A stretch of DNA of 64,000 nt from Prevotellaceae bacterium UBA3627 (lineage in GTDB: Bacteria; Bacteroidota; Bacteroidia; Bacteroidales; Bacteroidaceae), in contig DFLE01000004.1 of assembly GCA_002373375.1 (NCBI GenBank), positions 13,118 to 77,117 on the forward strand, read 5' to 3'. The position numbers and the translations under genes are program-made. Within the stretch, counting starts at the first letter, position 1, and each line of letters opens with the position of its first letter. This document shows, one piece after another, positions 53,511 to 61,040 of this stretch. Under the pieces are notes generated by a model, which was given only the letters and a program-made list of their open reading frames with translations, ran no database searches and was not told where the DNA came from.

Positions 53511-53658
53511 CGAGTGCAATGTATCGCACGAAGCAAGCAACGAGGGTCTGCGAAGCTGGCTCGTGGTCGCCTTTAGCGAGCTTACGAGTGCAATGTATCG
53601 TACGAAGCAAGCAACGAGGGTCTGCGAAGCTGGCTCGTGGTCGCCTTTGGCGAGTTTG
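53511..53658. repeat. 74-bp tandem duplication upstream of rseP
   Basis: Two units of 74 bp (starting 53511 and 53585, each beginning CGAGTGCAATGTATCG) are about 94 percent identical, followed by the first bases of a third. Differences include CGCACG/CGTACG and AGCGAGC/GGCGAGT. They lie in the predicted transcribed leader of rseP. Confidence 0.9.
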
Positions 53659-53664
53659 CGACTG

Positions 53665-53694
53665 CAAAGTTACACATTTTTCGTGATATTCCAA
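53665..53694 (-). promoter_or_regulatory. Promoter of rseP
   Basis: On the minus strand TTG and TAACTTTG are spaced by 19 bp. The resulting leader of about 190 nt contains both units of the 74-bp duplication. Confidence 0.72.
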
Positions 53695-53726
53695 CTTCTA
53701 CCTTTCATAAAAAACTATAAATAACA

Positions 53727-53766
53727 ATAAAACGGTGTCATGAAATCCTCATGACACCGTTTTATT
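53727..53766 (-). terminator. Terminator after dxr
   Basis: AATAAAACGGTGTCATGA pairs with TCATGACACCGTTTTATT around 6 nt. Confidence 0.92.
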
Positions 53767-53817
53767 TTCACAATTATCTATACACCACACTGATATCCAC
53801 TATCCCTGATGCACGAC

Positions 53818-54978
53818 CTATTTCTTTACAACATACTCCTCTGCTATGCGTCTCGCCTCCATGTCTGAATTGATATAGTCCTCAAGTGTAGGCTTCTTTA
53901 TCACTGCGGCCTTGTTGAGCGTCCTCTCTATAATGTCTCCCATGTCAAGGAAACCTATCTGTCCCTTGCGGAAGGCAAGGTTGACTATCTCATTGGCAGC
54001 GTTAACCACGCAACAGGCGTTGCCGCCTCGCTTGATAGCCTCGAAGGCGAGTGCCAGACACTTGAATTTCTCCATGTCAGGCTCAAAGAACTCCAGCGAA
54101 TGCTTGAACAAGTCAAGACGCTCGCCCGTCATTGGCAGACGGTCGGGATATGTAAAGGCATACTGTATGGGCAGGCGCATATCAGGCACGCCAAGCTGCG
54201 CCTTCACCGCACCGTCATGGAACTGCACCGCACTGTGCACTATAGACTGAGGGTGCACCAGCACCTGTATCTTGTCTGCCTCCACGCCAAACAGCCACTT
54301 CGCCTCTATCACCTCAAAGCCTTTGTTCATCATCGAGGCAGAGTCTATTGTTATCTTCGCACCCATGTCCCATGTAGGATGACGCAGTGCGTCAGCCGCC
54401 GTCATTGTGCGCATCTCATCGAGAGTCTTCAGGCGAAACGGACCACCGCTGGCTGTGAGCAGTATCTTCTCCACCTCGTTATCACCCTCGCCTACTATAC
54501 TCTGGAAGATGGCGGAGTGTTCTGAATCCACAGGCAGTATTGGCGCACGATACTGTTGCGCCAGTTCGCAAATCAGCTCGCCAGCCACCACCAGCGTCTC
54601 CTTGTTGGCAAGGCATATCTTCTTGTGTGCCTTGATGGCATGGATGGTAGGCTCCAGCCCGGCAAACCCCACCATGGCGGTAAGCACCATATCGATAGGC
54701 TCAGCCTCAACAATATCGCACAACGCCTGCGCACCGGCATACACCTTTATGTCAGGACAGTCCTCAAGCAGCGCCGTCAACTGGTCATACTTCTCCTCGT
54801 TGGCTATGACCACTGCTGCAGGCTTGAACTTACGAGCCTGCTCGGCGAGCAGCTCCACCTGGTTATTCGCTGTAAGACAGTAAGCCTCGAAACGGTCACT
54901 GTGCTCCTCTATCACCTCAAGAGCCTGTGTGCCTATGGAACCCGTACTGCCAAGTATGCATATCTGTTTCTTCTTCAT
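53818..54978 (-). CDS. dxr: 1-deoxy-D-xylulose-5-phosphate reductoisomerase
   Basis: Second step of the non-mevalonate isoprenoid pathway: converts DXP to MEP with NADPH. NADPH-binding ILGSTGSIGTQALEV near the start, LANKETLVVAGEL near 120, PVDSEHSAIFQ near 145, TASGGPFR and DSASMMNKGFEVIEA (catalytic and metal site) near 200-225 are all present. I chose the ATG giving MKKKQICILGS; a TTG 17 codons upstream falls in the -7 box. The 386-residue length is normal. It provides precursors for the polyprenyl lipids used by the glycan genes. Confidence 0.96.
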   Translation of the reverse strand: MKKKQICILGSTGSIGTQALEVIEEHSDRFEAYCLTANNQVELLAEQARKFKPAAVVIANEEKYDQLTALLEDCPDIKVYAGAQALCDIVEAEPIDMVLTAMVGFAGLEPTIHAIKAHKKICLANKETLVVAGELICELAQQYRAPILPVDSEHSAIFQSIVGEGDNEVEKILLTASGGPFRLKTLDEMRTMTAADALRHPTWDMGAKITIDSASMMNKGFEVIEAKWLFGVEADKIQVLVHPQSIVHSAVQFHDGAVKAQLGVPDMRLPIQYAFTYPDRLPMTGERLDLFKHSLEFFEPDMEKFKCLALAFEAIKRGGNACCVVNAANEIVNLAFRKGQIGFLDMGDIIERTLNKAAVIKKPTLEDYINSDMEARRIAEEYVVKK

Positions 54979-55026
54979 CTTTTCTCCTTCTGTTACGGGG
55001 ACTAAGCCACCCACCGTAAGATATTG

Positions 55027-55058
55027 CAAAGGTACGAAGTTTTTTTTGATTTAGCAAA
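55027..55058 (-). promoter_or_regulatory. Promoter of dxr
   Basis: On the minus strand TTTG and TACCTTTG are spaced by 20 bp, about 49 nt upstream of the ATG. Confidence 0.7.
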
Positions 55059-55071
55059 AAGACTTATAACA

Positions 55072-55107
55072 AAAAAGGGTTACATCCTAAAGATGCAACC
55101 CTTTTGC
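55072..55107 (-). terminator. Terminator of the tRNA gene
   Basis: AAAAGGGTT-CATC pairs with GATG-AACCCTTTT, six bases past the 3' end of the tRNA. Confidence 0.85.
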
Positions 55108-55112
55108 TTTTG

Positions 55113-55183
55113 TTGGGATACCCGGATTCGAACCAGGAAAGGCAGGACCAGAATCTGCAGTGTTACCATTACACCATATCCCA
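55113..55183 (-). tRNA. tRNA-Gln (anticodon CTG)
   Basis: The minus strand begins TGGGATATGGTGTAATGG. The acceptor stem TGGGATA/TATCCCA, D-arm GTGT/ACAC, anticodon loop TTCTGGT with anticodon CTG, and T-arm CCTGG-TTCGAAT-CCGGG all pair, with an A-C mismatch next to the anticodon loop. No CCA is encoded. The 71-nt length fits a short variable loop. Confidence 0.95.
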
Positions 55184-55237
55184 ATCATTATGTAATGAAA
55201 ACGTGAGTAGAAATAAGTTTCCATCTGTTTTCAAGTG

Positions 55238-55269
55238 CAAAATTACTACTTTCAATTGAAACCTCCAAA
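55238..55269 (-). promoter_or_regulatory. Promoter of tRNA-Gln
   Basis: On the minus strand TTTG and TAATTTTG are spaced by 20 bp, 55 nt upstream of the tRNA. Confidence 0.68.
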
Positions 55270-55390
55270 TTTTTTCACAGTTTTTTTTGAAAAATCTTTC
55301 AAAAACTGCAATAATTGTCGCATCTCAAGTATTTCCCACCCTATTTCCTCCCATAATTCCTGAAACGAACTAAGCTACAAATATCGCAGA

Positions 55391-55576
55391 TCAATCTTCT
55401 TCTGAAAATTTGCAGCTAAACCACACTCTACGGAACAAACGTCCTAACATAACCCATATCAATATAGGCATCCCGAAAATTGCCAGAAATTTTGAATACG
55501 GATCATCTATACGACTAGAAAAACCGAGCCCTATCAGGACGGTACAAACTACATAAACAATTAATAATATCATCAT
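55391..55576 (-). CDS. Tiny two-helix membrane protein (paralogue 1)
   Basis: A 61-residue protein with hydrophobic segments at 2-19 and about 31-47, joined by SSRIDDPYSKF. It is closely similar to the product of the gene 88 nt upstream (VCTVLIGLGFS and DPYSKF/YPYSKF shared), so the pair is a tandem duplication. No known family was recognised. Confidence 0.65.
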   Translation of the reverse strand: MMILLIVYVVCTVLIGLGFSSRIDDPYSKFLAIFGMPILIWVMLGRLFRRVWFSCKFSEED

Positions 55577-55664
55577 ATCTTTCGCTCGTTTTAAATTTAA
55601 CTTTTACATTTGCGGCTCTACTTCACATCGAAGCTGACTTACATCAGTACATATCTTTAATTTT

Positions 55665-55889
55665 TCACTCTGGTATATTATGGAGCTTACGCAACCATTC
55701 CACTTCATCTTCATCATGCAGATGATAATGAGACATTATCCCATGGAACACCTGCCCTAACATAAACCATATTAATACAGGCATTCCGAAAATTGTCGTA
55801 AATTTTGAATACGGATAATCCACACGACCAGAAAAACCGAGTCCTATCAGGACGGTACAAATCACATAAACAAATAATAATATCAACAT
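55665..55889 (-). CDS. Tiny two-helix membrane protein (paralogue 2)
   Basis: A 74-residue protein with hydrophobic segments at 2-19 and about 31-47 and an acidic histidine-containing tail (HYHLHDEDEVEW) that the shorter paralogue lacks. The upstream sequence TATCTTTCGTTCGTTTTAAA is repeated before both genes. No known family was recognised. Confidence 0.68.
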   Translation of the reverse strand: MLILLFVYVICTVLIGLGFSGRVDYPYSKFTTIFGMPVLIWFMLGQVFHGIMSHYHLHDEDEVEWLRKLHNIPE

Positions 55890-56169
55890 ATCTTTCGTTC
55901 GTTTTAAATTTTACTCTTACAATTGCTTAGTTCAACTACACATTGAAATATCCTTGCCTCCACACTCGCTGAATTTTACATCTAGGGATTTTTATACCTG
56001 ATGATTATTATTATTCAAAAATAAGCAGATAGTTGTCTCATACAGATTGTTACATATTTGAATTATCATCTTCGTTTATTCTACCCAAAGCATTTTTTAC
56101 ACTTTTTTCTTATCTTTTCATCCTTCACAACACCTTTTAGGTGAGTTCTGGGGTTGGTTTCGTCAGAAT
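55890..56169. other. Gene-free stretch upstream of the DUF234 ATPase
   Basis: Contains the AT-rich leader of the tiny membrane proteins on the left. No coding region was seen. Confidence 0.45.
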
Positions 56170-56200
56170 ATAAAGTAGAATTATTATAAAGTAGAATTAT
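56170..56200 (+). repeat. 15-bp direct repeat before the DUF234 ATPase
   Basis: ATAAAGTAGAATTAT occurs twice in tandem (56170-56184 and 56186-56200), 27 bp before the -33 box of the ATPase promoter. It could be a regulator-binding site. Confidence 0.7.
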
Positions 56201-56226
56201 ATTTTTGTTAATAATCTTCAAAATGT

Positions 56227-56257
56227 TTTGCAGAGAAAACTAAAAGTAGTAACTTTG
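56227..56257 (+). promoter_or_regulatory. Promoter of the DUF234 ATPase
   Basis: TTTG at 56227-56230 and TAACTTTG at 56250-56257 are spaced by 19 bp, 25 nt before the start codon. Confidence 0.72.
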
Positions 56258-56282
56258 CACTCAAACAAAGAAAGGTAAAGCT

Positions 56283-57659
56283 ATGGAGTTTGTTGATAGA
56301 CAGAAAGAAACGGAACGTCTGCAGAAAGCATTAAAGCGAGAAAAATCGCAGTTCATAGTAATGTATGGTCGCAGACGAATAGGTAAGTCCACACTGATAA
56401 AAAAAGTGATGGACTTCGAACGTGGTGACATATATTTCCTTGCTGACAAAACTACAGAACCAAGTCAACGACAATTGTTTGCCTCTGCCATTGACATGAC
56501 AGTGGAAGGTTTCAGCATGCCAAACTACCCCAATTGGGAGACGCTTCTCGTTAGTCTGAACAGAGCCATAGACCACCGCATAACGGTGTGCCTTGATGAG
56601 TTTCCATACCTCGTTAAGAGTTGTCCTGCCCTGCCGTCAATACTGCAAAAACTGATAGATGATAAGAAACTTAAATTTGACTTGATTATTTGTGGCTCAT
56701 CACAACAGATGATGCAAGGTTTTGTGCTTGACAGCAGAGAGCCACTATATGGGCGTGCGGACGAGATTATCAGACTAAAGCCTATTCCCGCAGCTTTTGT
56801 TCAGCAGACGTTGCAGTGTGATTCCAAACAAGCCGTCAGGGAATATGCCGTATGGGGAGGTGTGCCACGATATTGGGAGTTGCGCAGTGGCTACAAAGAT
56901 TATTATGAGGCAATAGAACATTTATTGCTGACATCGGAAGGCACTCTGTATGATGAACCCTCACGATTGTTGCAGGATGAGATGCGCGACACCGTTCAGG
57001 CCTCATCTATATTGTCATTTATAGGAAATGGCGCGAACAAACTTTCAGAAATAGCATCGCGAGCAGAAAAACAAGCAACAGACATCACCCCGCAGTTGTC
57101 GAGGCTTAAGGAACTGGGGTTTATTAACAAAGAAACGCCCTTTGGCGAAAGCGAGAAGAAGAGTAAAAAAGGACTCTATCACATCTTCGACCCATTGCTG
57201 CGTTTTCACTATCGCTACATACTTCCCTATCGCTCGCTCATTGAATTAGATAATAGTCAGGCTGTGCTTGATGTCTTCAAACGTAGCGAAAGCGATTATG
57301 TCAGTCAGACGTGGGAGGAGCTATGCAGGAACTACGTCAGCGCCAATGGTATTGACGGGGTAATGTATCAGATGGCGTCGCGTTGGTGGGGCAGTTACTA
57401 TGACGAAGCAAAGAAACAGCACATCCCCGTAGAACTAGATGTAGTGGCAGAATCATTTGACCACAAGCATCTGTTTCTTGGCGAATGTAAATGGCAGGAG
57501 CATATTGATGCAAAAGAAGAAATGGAGCGTCTGCACACCATAGCGCAGGGTTTGCCATTCGCAAAAGACCACGAAGTGCATTACGCTCTATTCCTCAAAG
57601 AGCCTCCCAAACATCCAGATGCCATTAAAACTTACTATCCCTCCGATATCATGAAATGA
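56283..57659 (+). CDS. Solitary AAA ATPase with DUF234 (nuclease-like) domain
   Basis: ATPase of the archaeal ATPase/DUF234 group. Starts FVDRQKETERLQKAL, with Walker A YGRRRIGKST near 30, Walker B VCLDEFPYL near 102 and sensor LIICGSSQQMM. The C-terminal DUF234 part has GLYHIFDPLLRFHYRYI and a PD-(D/E)xK-like pattern, VELDVVAES then FLGECKW near 395-415. The 458-residue length is typical. Single-gene unit; function in these bacteria is unsettled. Confidence 0.88.
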   Translation: MEFVDRQKETERLQKALKREKSQFIVMYGRRRIGKSTLIKKVMDFERGDIYFLADKTTEPSQRQLFASAIDMTVEGFSMPNYPNWETLLVSLNRAIDHRITVCLDEFPYLVKSCPALPSILQKLIDDKKLKFDLIICGSSQQMMQGFVLDSREPLYGRADEIIRLKPIPAAFVQQTLQCDSKQAVREYAVWGGVPRYWELRSGYKDYYEAIEHLLLTSEGTLYDEPSRLLQDEMRDTVQASSILSFIGNGANKLSEIASRAEKQATDITPQLSRLKELGFINKETPFGESEKKSKKGLYHIFDPLLRFHYRYILPYRSLIELDNSQAVLDVFKRSESDYVSQTWEELCRNYVSANGIDGVMYQMASRWWGSYYDEAKKQHIPVELDVVAESFDHKHLFLGECKWQEHIDAKEEMERLHTIAQGLPFAKDHEVHYALFLKEPPKHPDAIKTYYPSDIMK

Positions 57660-57668
57660 CATAATGGC

Positions 57669-57779
57669 TTATTTTGCACTTAAAAACGTATTCACTATTG
57701 CGTTAGCATCTGCCATAGAGATATTCCCGTCATGATTCACATCTGCCGCTTCTAAGTTAATTCCTTGTATTATTGTCAT
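57669..57779 (-). pseudogene. Dockerin type I-like C-terminal fragment
   Basis: The 36 residues include AADVNHDGNISMADANAIVN, a calcium-binding dockerin-like repeat (DxNxDGxxxxxD). The frame is open further upstream only to a TGA about 57 nt away and has no signal peptide, so it looks like the tail of a lost secreted protein. Confidence 0.6.
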
Positions 57780-58139
57780 ATCAAATGCTGGAGAATTTTG
57801 TAAAAACGGACCCCTGATAACAGAATACTCCAAGAAAACAATTCAAGAGCAGAAGTCCGTACTCTTGAATTTCGTGCTGACTACTGCTAAGCGGGTAACA
57901 TATGACATGATACCTGCCAGACCACCAACGCCATAGTAGCAAAAAATGGCAGAAATCAGTCATTCAGACCTACATAGCCTGAATTTTTTGAACAATAGCT
58001 CATTTTGCAGGCTATAATCGGTCTGACTTCTCAATAACCACTAACTTTGCAGCCATTTAAGGTGTCATAAAAGTGGTGTATAACTCAAATTGTAAGCTAT
58101 TTTTGAGCTATACACATAGATTTCTAATTCACGTCTGCT
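57780..58139. other. Intergenic stretch with inverted repeat
   Basis: AATTCAAGAG at 57840-57849 pairs with CTCTTGAATT at 57862-57871. Partial weak frames occur on both strands but none is convincing. It may contain remnants of an old insertion next to the dockerin fragment. Confidence 0.4.
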
Positions 58140-58838
58140 TCATTCTTTCACTATTGCACGCACACTCTGACCATATTCTTTTCCATTAAAATAAATATTA
58201 ATATAAGTTTTATAACACCATATATGAAAAGCATTAACTGAGGAATAAGAAGTACTACACCAGTAAAAACAGTCCTCTCCTAAATCTTTTTTTACACCAA
58301 AGACAATATTTCCTGCTGCTGGTAAAAACACACTATTAGAAGAATAATGCCCCCTTCCCTTTACTAATAACCCAAAATATCCATTTTGCGTGGTCATAGT
58401 CTTTATCGTATTATCACTATTCAACAAATCACTTAAATCTTGCGAAGTCGGCAAGCACCAATTATCTCCCCATGTGGCTGTTGCCATATCATATGAAGTC
58501 CCCTGAATATCTTTGTTCACTTTGTAACATTGAGTTGTGAATTCATAAACAAATGAACCCGCTCCCCACTGAAAACAATCTCCATAATCCTCTATAAACA
58601 TAGCACCTACATTCATAGTTGCCCATTTGGGACCATTTTCCCATAACTGCACCCAATCATGACCATCCAATGTACCTGTCGTATTGTCCAAATACTCCAC
58701 TTGTTTTTGTGGGTGAAATACTACCGAGTCAGGCTTCTCAACGGTAATACTTCGTAAGCCTTTGTGTATTGTTACCGACTGCCCATATACCGCACAGATT
58801 ATGCACAAGTACAAAAACATAAAAGAAATCTTTTTCAT
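58140..58838 (-). CDS. Secreted Fibrobacter-paralogous-like domain protein
   Basis: A signal peptide (1-20, ending VYGQ) is followed by a 50-residue lead and the domain: VQLWENGPKWATMNVGA near 85, TATWGDNWCLPTSQDLSDLL near 125, GYFGLLVKGRG, FLPAAGNI and the closing YGQSVRAI. This ordering is typical of the domain in Bacteroidales surface proteins. The 232-residue length is complete. It follows a truncated gene by 6 nt. Function is unknown. Confidence 0.83.
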   Translation of the reverse strand: MKKISFMFLYLCIICAVYGQSVTIHKGLRSITVEKPDSVVFHPQKQVEYLDNTTGTLDGHDWVQLWENGPKWATMNVGAMFIEDYGDCFQWGAGSFVYEFTTQCYKVNKDIQGTSYDMATATWGDNWCLPTSQDLSDLLNSDNTIKTMTTQNGYFGLLVKGRGHYSSNSVFLPAAGNIVFGVKKDLGEDCFYWCSTSYSSVNAFHIWCYKTYINIYFNGKEYGQSVRAIVKE

Positions 58839-58844
58839 ACTTTA

Positions 58845-59201
58845 TCATTTATTTTTTATACGTTTACCATCCATTCTATAGATATTGCCATTATTGATAA
58901 TAAATAATCCTTTTCTACTATCCAATAATTTATAGTTATCTTCTTTTGTCTGAGAATATTCAATATTATTCTGTTGTATTCCTGTCATTTCTATATAATC
59001 CCCATACTCCACACTAATCCAGCCGTCTGCATTAATAGGAAAAGAATACGACACACTATTTACATGAGCTTCAAGCATATCTCCATCTTTGTTAAAAACG
59101 AATTTTATATAGTTTCCCAAACTACAACTCATGACGTGCTCTTTATAATACGCACCATTTCTATATATATTTAGAACGTTTTCGTTAAGCCAAAAGAGCA
59201 A
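58845..59201 (-). CDS. Truncated protein with sorting-tail-like end
   Basis: The first ~10 residues (MLFWLNENVLN) are read from the 88-nt structured element, so the true N-terminus, including any signal peptide, has been lost. The rest is beta-rich with a final KGLFIINNGNIYRMDGKRI resembling the end of type IX sorting domains or the short C-terminal motif of Bacteroidales surface proteins. Probably the remnant of a secreted protein cut by arrival of the element. Confidence 0.5.
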   Translation of the reverse strand: MLFWLNENVLNIYRNGAYYKEHVMSCSLGNYIKFVFNKDGDMLEAHVNSVSYSFPINADGWISVEYGDYIEMTGIQQNNIEYSQTKEDNYKLLDSRKGLFIINNGNIYRMDGKRIKNK

Positions 59202-59256
59202 TGATAAGCTTGCTTAATCATTGCCTTGGCGAGAAAAGGTGCATGAATATGAACAA
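59169..59256 (+). ncRNA. 88-nt structured dispersed element, copy B
   Basis: Has the same outer sequences as copy A at 50205-50292 but a different hairpin: GCAATGA-TAAG-CTTG-CTTA-A-TCATTGC. Five of the stem pairs differ from copy A and each change is matched on the other side. It overlaps the start of the truncated minus-strand gene. Confidence 0.5.
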
Positions 59257-59370
59257 TTTCAGAATGCTGTGAAAGAAGAACAGATTAATACATTAAAGAG
59301 AAGTATGCGAGAGAGGTTGGCTAAGCAAGGTAAAATAGTAGAGGATTGGAAAATCGTGCCATTGAACTAA
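59227..59370 (+). pseudogene. C-terminal protein remnant read out of the 88-nt element
   Basis: An open frame from the WREKVHEYEQ codons at the end of the structured element to a TAA encodes a lysine/glutamate-rich helical tail ending VEDWKIVPLN. It has no start codon of its own. It looks like the end of a larger lost protein; the family was not recognised. Confidence 0.45.
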
Positions 59371-59398
59371 ACATTAACTAAAAGATGTACAAAGCTAT

Positions 59399-59524
59399 AT
59401 GTGTAAAGGAAGAGTGACTTTATTCTTGTTGGTATTCTTAATGTTAGCGAGCATCAATATATGTGCTGAAGAGGAATCAAAGGTTCAATTAACTCCTCAC
59501 ATTTTTCTCCTGTTACCAAATTAG
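59399..59524 (+). pseudogene. Signal-peptide-bearing gene fragment
   Basis: A 41-codon frame begins MCKGRVTLFLLVFLMLASIN and then ICAEEESKVQL, a convincing signal peptide, and stops soon after the cleavage site. It may be the start of a secreted protein that has lost its body. Confidence 0.4.
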
Positions 59525-59757
59525 CAATCACTCTTACTTTTTTTCCTTGTAAATTCATATATAATCTTTTTTCCCGCCCCCAGCTCCTCATGGCAGATGT
59601 TAATTGTATTAGGTTCGTTAGCATACACATACAAGAACGTGGAGCCAGCCTGCTTGCTCGTTCCACTCAATAAAGGCTCTCGCATTGCCCGAAATGTCGA
59701 AACGAGCAACGCTGAAAGCCCCACGTAAGATGTATATTGTACCATCCATCCTGCCAC
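59454..59757 (-). pseudogene. Frameshifted gene fragment
   Basis: Two overlapping minus-strand frames, one beginning MAGWMVQYTSYVGLSALLVS and another ending VRVIANLVTGEKCEELIEPL, join into one plausible protein if a shift is allowed near 59568. Each alone ends or starts abruptly. Its family was not recognised. Confidence 0.4.
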
Positions 59758-60190
59758 ACATTATATATAAGGTAACATGACATCACCTATACAACGAAGG
59801 CAGAATGTGTCTGATAGAAACATCCTAAGGGGCGTTCCCGTTGCTTTGTTTTTGACATTTCGATAACGAATTTGCGAGATTCTTATACAGTCAAAACCAA
59901 AGCGTACAGTTACGCCTTTTATATGTATGTGTCAGCCCACCCCTCAGCCCACAGGGCTTTCAGCGTGTGGTTAACAGTTGCAAATATAATTATTTTTTCT
60001 TAACAAAGCAATATTTTTCTCTGTTTTTTTTGCAGAATCATCTTAATTGTGCGAGATATGAAAGGATGGAAGGATGAAGGATGAAAAGAGGAAAGAGATG
60101 TCTAGGGCAAATAACGAGTGAGTATTTCATTGCAAGTAGCATTACCAGGGAGGGAGGGCTTTTCATGAAGATGCAGACATAGGTATTAGC
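59758..60190. other. Gene-free stretch
   Basis: No coding region was seen. Contains CAGCCCACCCCTCAGCCCAC and AT-rich sequence. Confidence 0.45.
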
Positions 60191-60229
60191 AAAACGCATG
60201 GCACACGAGTTTGTGTGCCATGCGTTTTT
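60191..60229. terminator. Terminator of the porin/PCMD operon
   Basis: AAAACGCATGGCACAC pairs with GTGTGCCATGCGTTTT around 6 nt, with T-runs on both strands. Confidence 0.92.
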
Positions 60230-60259
60230 ATTATCGCAACATATCTATATTCCTACAAA

Positions 60260-61024
60260 TTATTTCAGTCTGTAGAATACTCCGACGGTGCCATAGATTG
60301 GATAAAGCGTCTGCTCCACTGTCTTGAAGTCTGAATTGAAGATACCAGTCAGGCCCCAGTTGAGGTCTGCTGACAGTCCCCAACGGTTGCCGACCTTGAA
60401 GTCTGCGCCTAAAGCTATGCCGAATTGCAGGCTGCGCATGTCGTCAGAGAAATCGTATGTGGCCCACTCTCCTTCCTTGTTTCCAAGAAGAATCTTCGGT
60501 CCGGTAGAGGTTCCCTGACGCAGGTAACCGTCAGAGGCAATACCGTCAAAACTTCTGCTAAAGACATAAGAGATGTATGGTCCCATCTTGAGTTTTACTA
60601 CACGGCTCACATTCAGCGTGGCCTCCACAGGAATGGTTACCATCCACTCTGTCACGTTCTGCTCCACCTTACCAGTGAACAAACCGTCCATCACACTGTT
60701 GCCGCGCACCAGTTCCATGTGGTAAGCCTTTGTCTTGACTGCACCCTTCATTGCCTTGTTCTCAATGCGCAGCCCTGCCATCAGTCCCCAATTGTCATCA
60801 AAGCTGTGCTCTGCATCCACGCCGACCATGAACGACGGTGTGAGGGTGTAGCTCTCTATGCTGCGAATGGTTCGCGGAAGGGGTACTGGCGCAGTGCCGC
60901 CAATGTTATAGCCTACACGTCCATTCACCTGCAGGTCGCCCCAGAAATCGCCGGCCACAGCCTTGGCTGGCATGAGTGCAACCAGCATTGTTATTGCTAT
61001 GATATTATATATAGTCTTTTTCAT
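60260..61024 (-). CDS. Outer-membrane beta-barrel protein
   Basis: Signal peptide (1-24, ending AVAG), then beta strands with YTLTPSFMVGVDAEHSFDDNW and a GRVGYNIGG start, ending YPIYGTVGVFYRLK. This is the small porin pattern of Bacteroidales. The 254-residue length suits an eight- to ten-stranded barrel. It lies 16 nt downstream of the PCMD lipoprotein gene, a pairing often seen. Function unknown. Confidence 0.85.
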   Translation of the reverse strand: MKKTIYNIIAITMLVALMPAKAVAGDFWGDLQVNGRVGYNIGGTAPVPLPRTIRSIESYTLTPSFMVGVDAEHSFDDNWGLMAGLRIENKAMKGAVKTKAYHMELVRGNSVMDGLFTGKVEQNVTEWMVTIPVEATLNVSRVVKLKMGPYISYVFSRSFDGIASDGYLRQGTSTGPKILLGNKEGEWATYDFSDDMRSLQFGIALGADFKVGNRWGLSADLNWGLTGIFNSDFKTVEQTLYPIYGTVGVFYRLK

Positions 61025-61040
61025 ACATTATTCCTCCTTG

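Noticed and set aside
53500..53694. Small frame across the 74-bp duplication
   Set aside because: It only repeats itself with the duplication and covers the rseP promoter; no start signal or homology.
57781..57963. 60-residue minus-strand frame next to the dockerin fragment
   Set aside because: Cysteine/tryptophan/leucine-rich product without start signal or relatives; the inverted repeat inside it suggests non-coding remnant.
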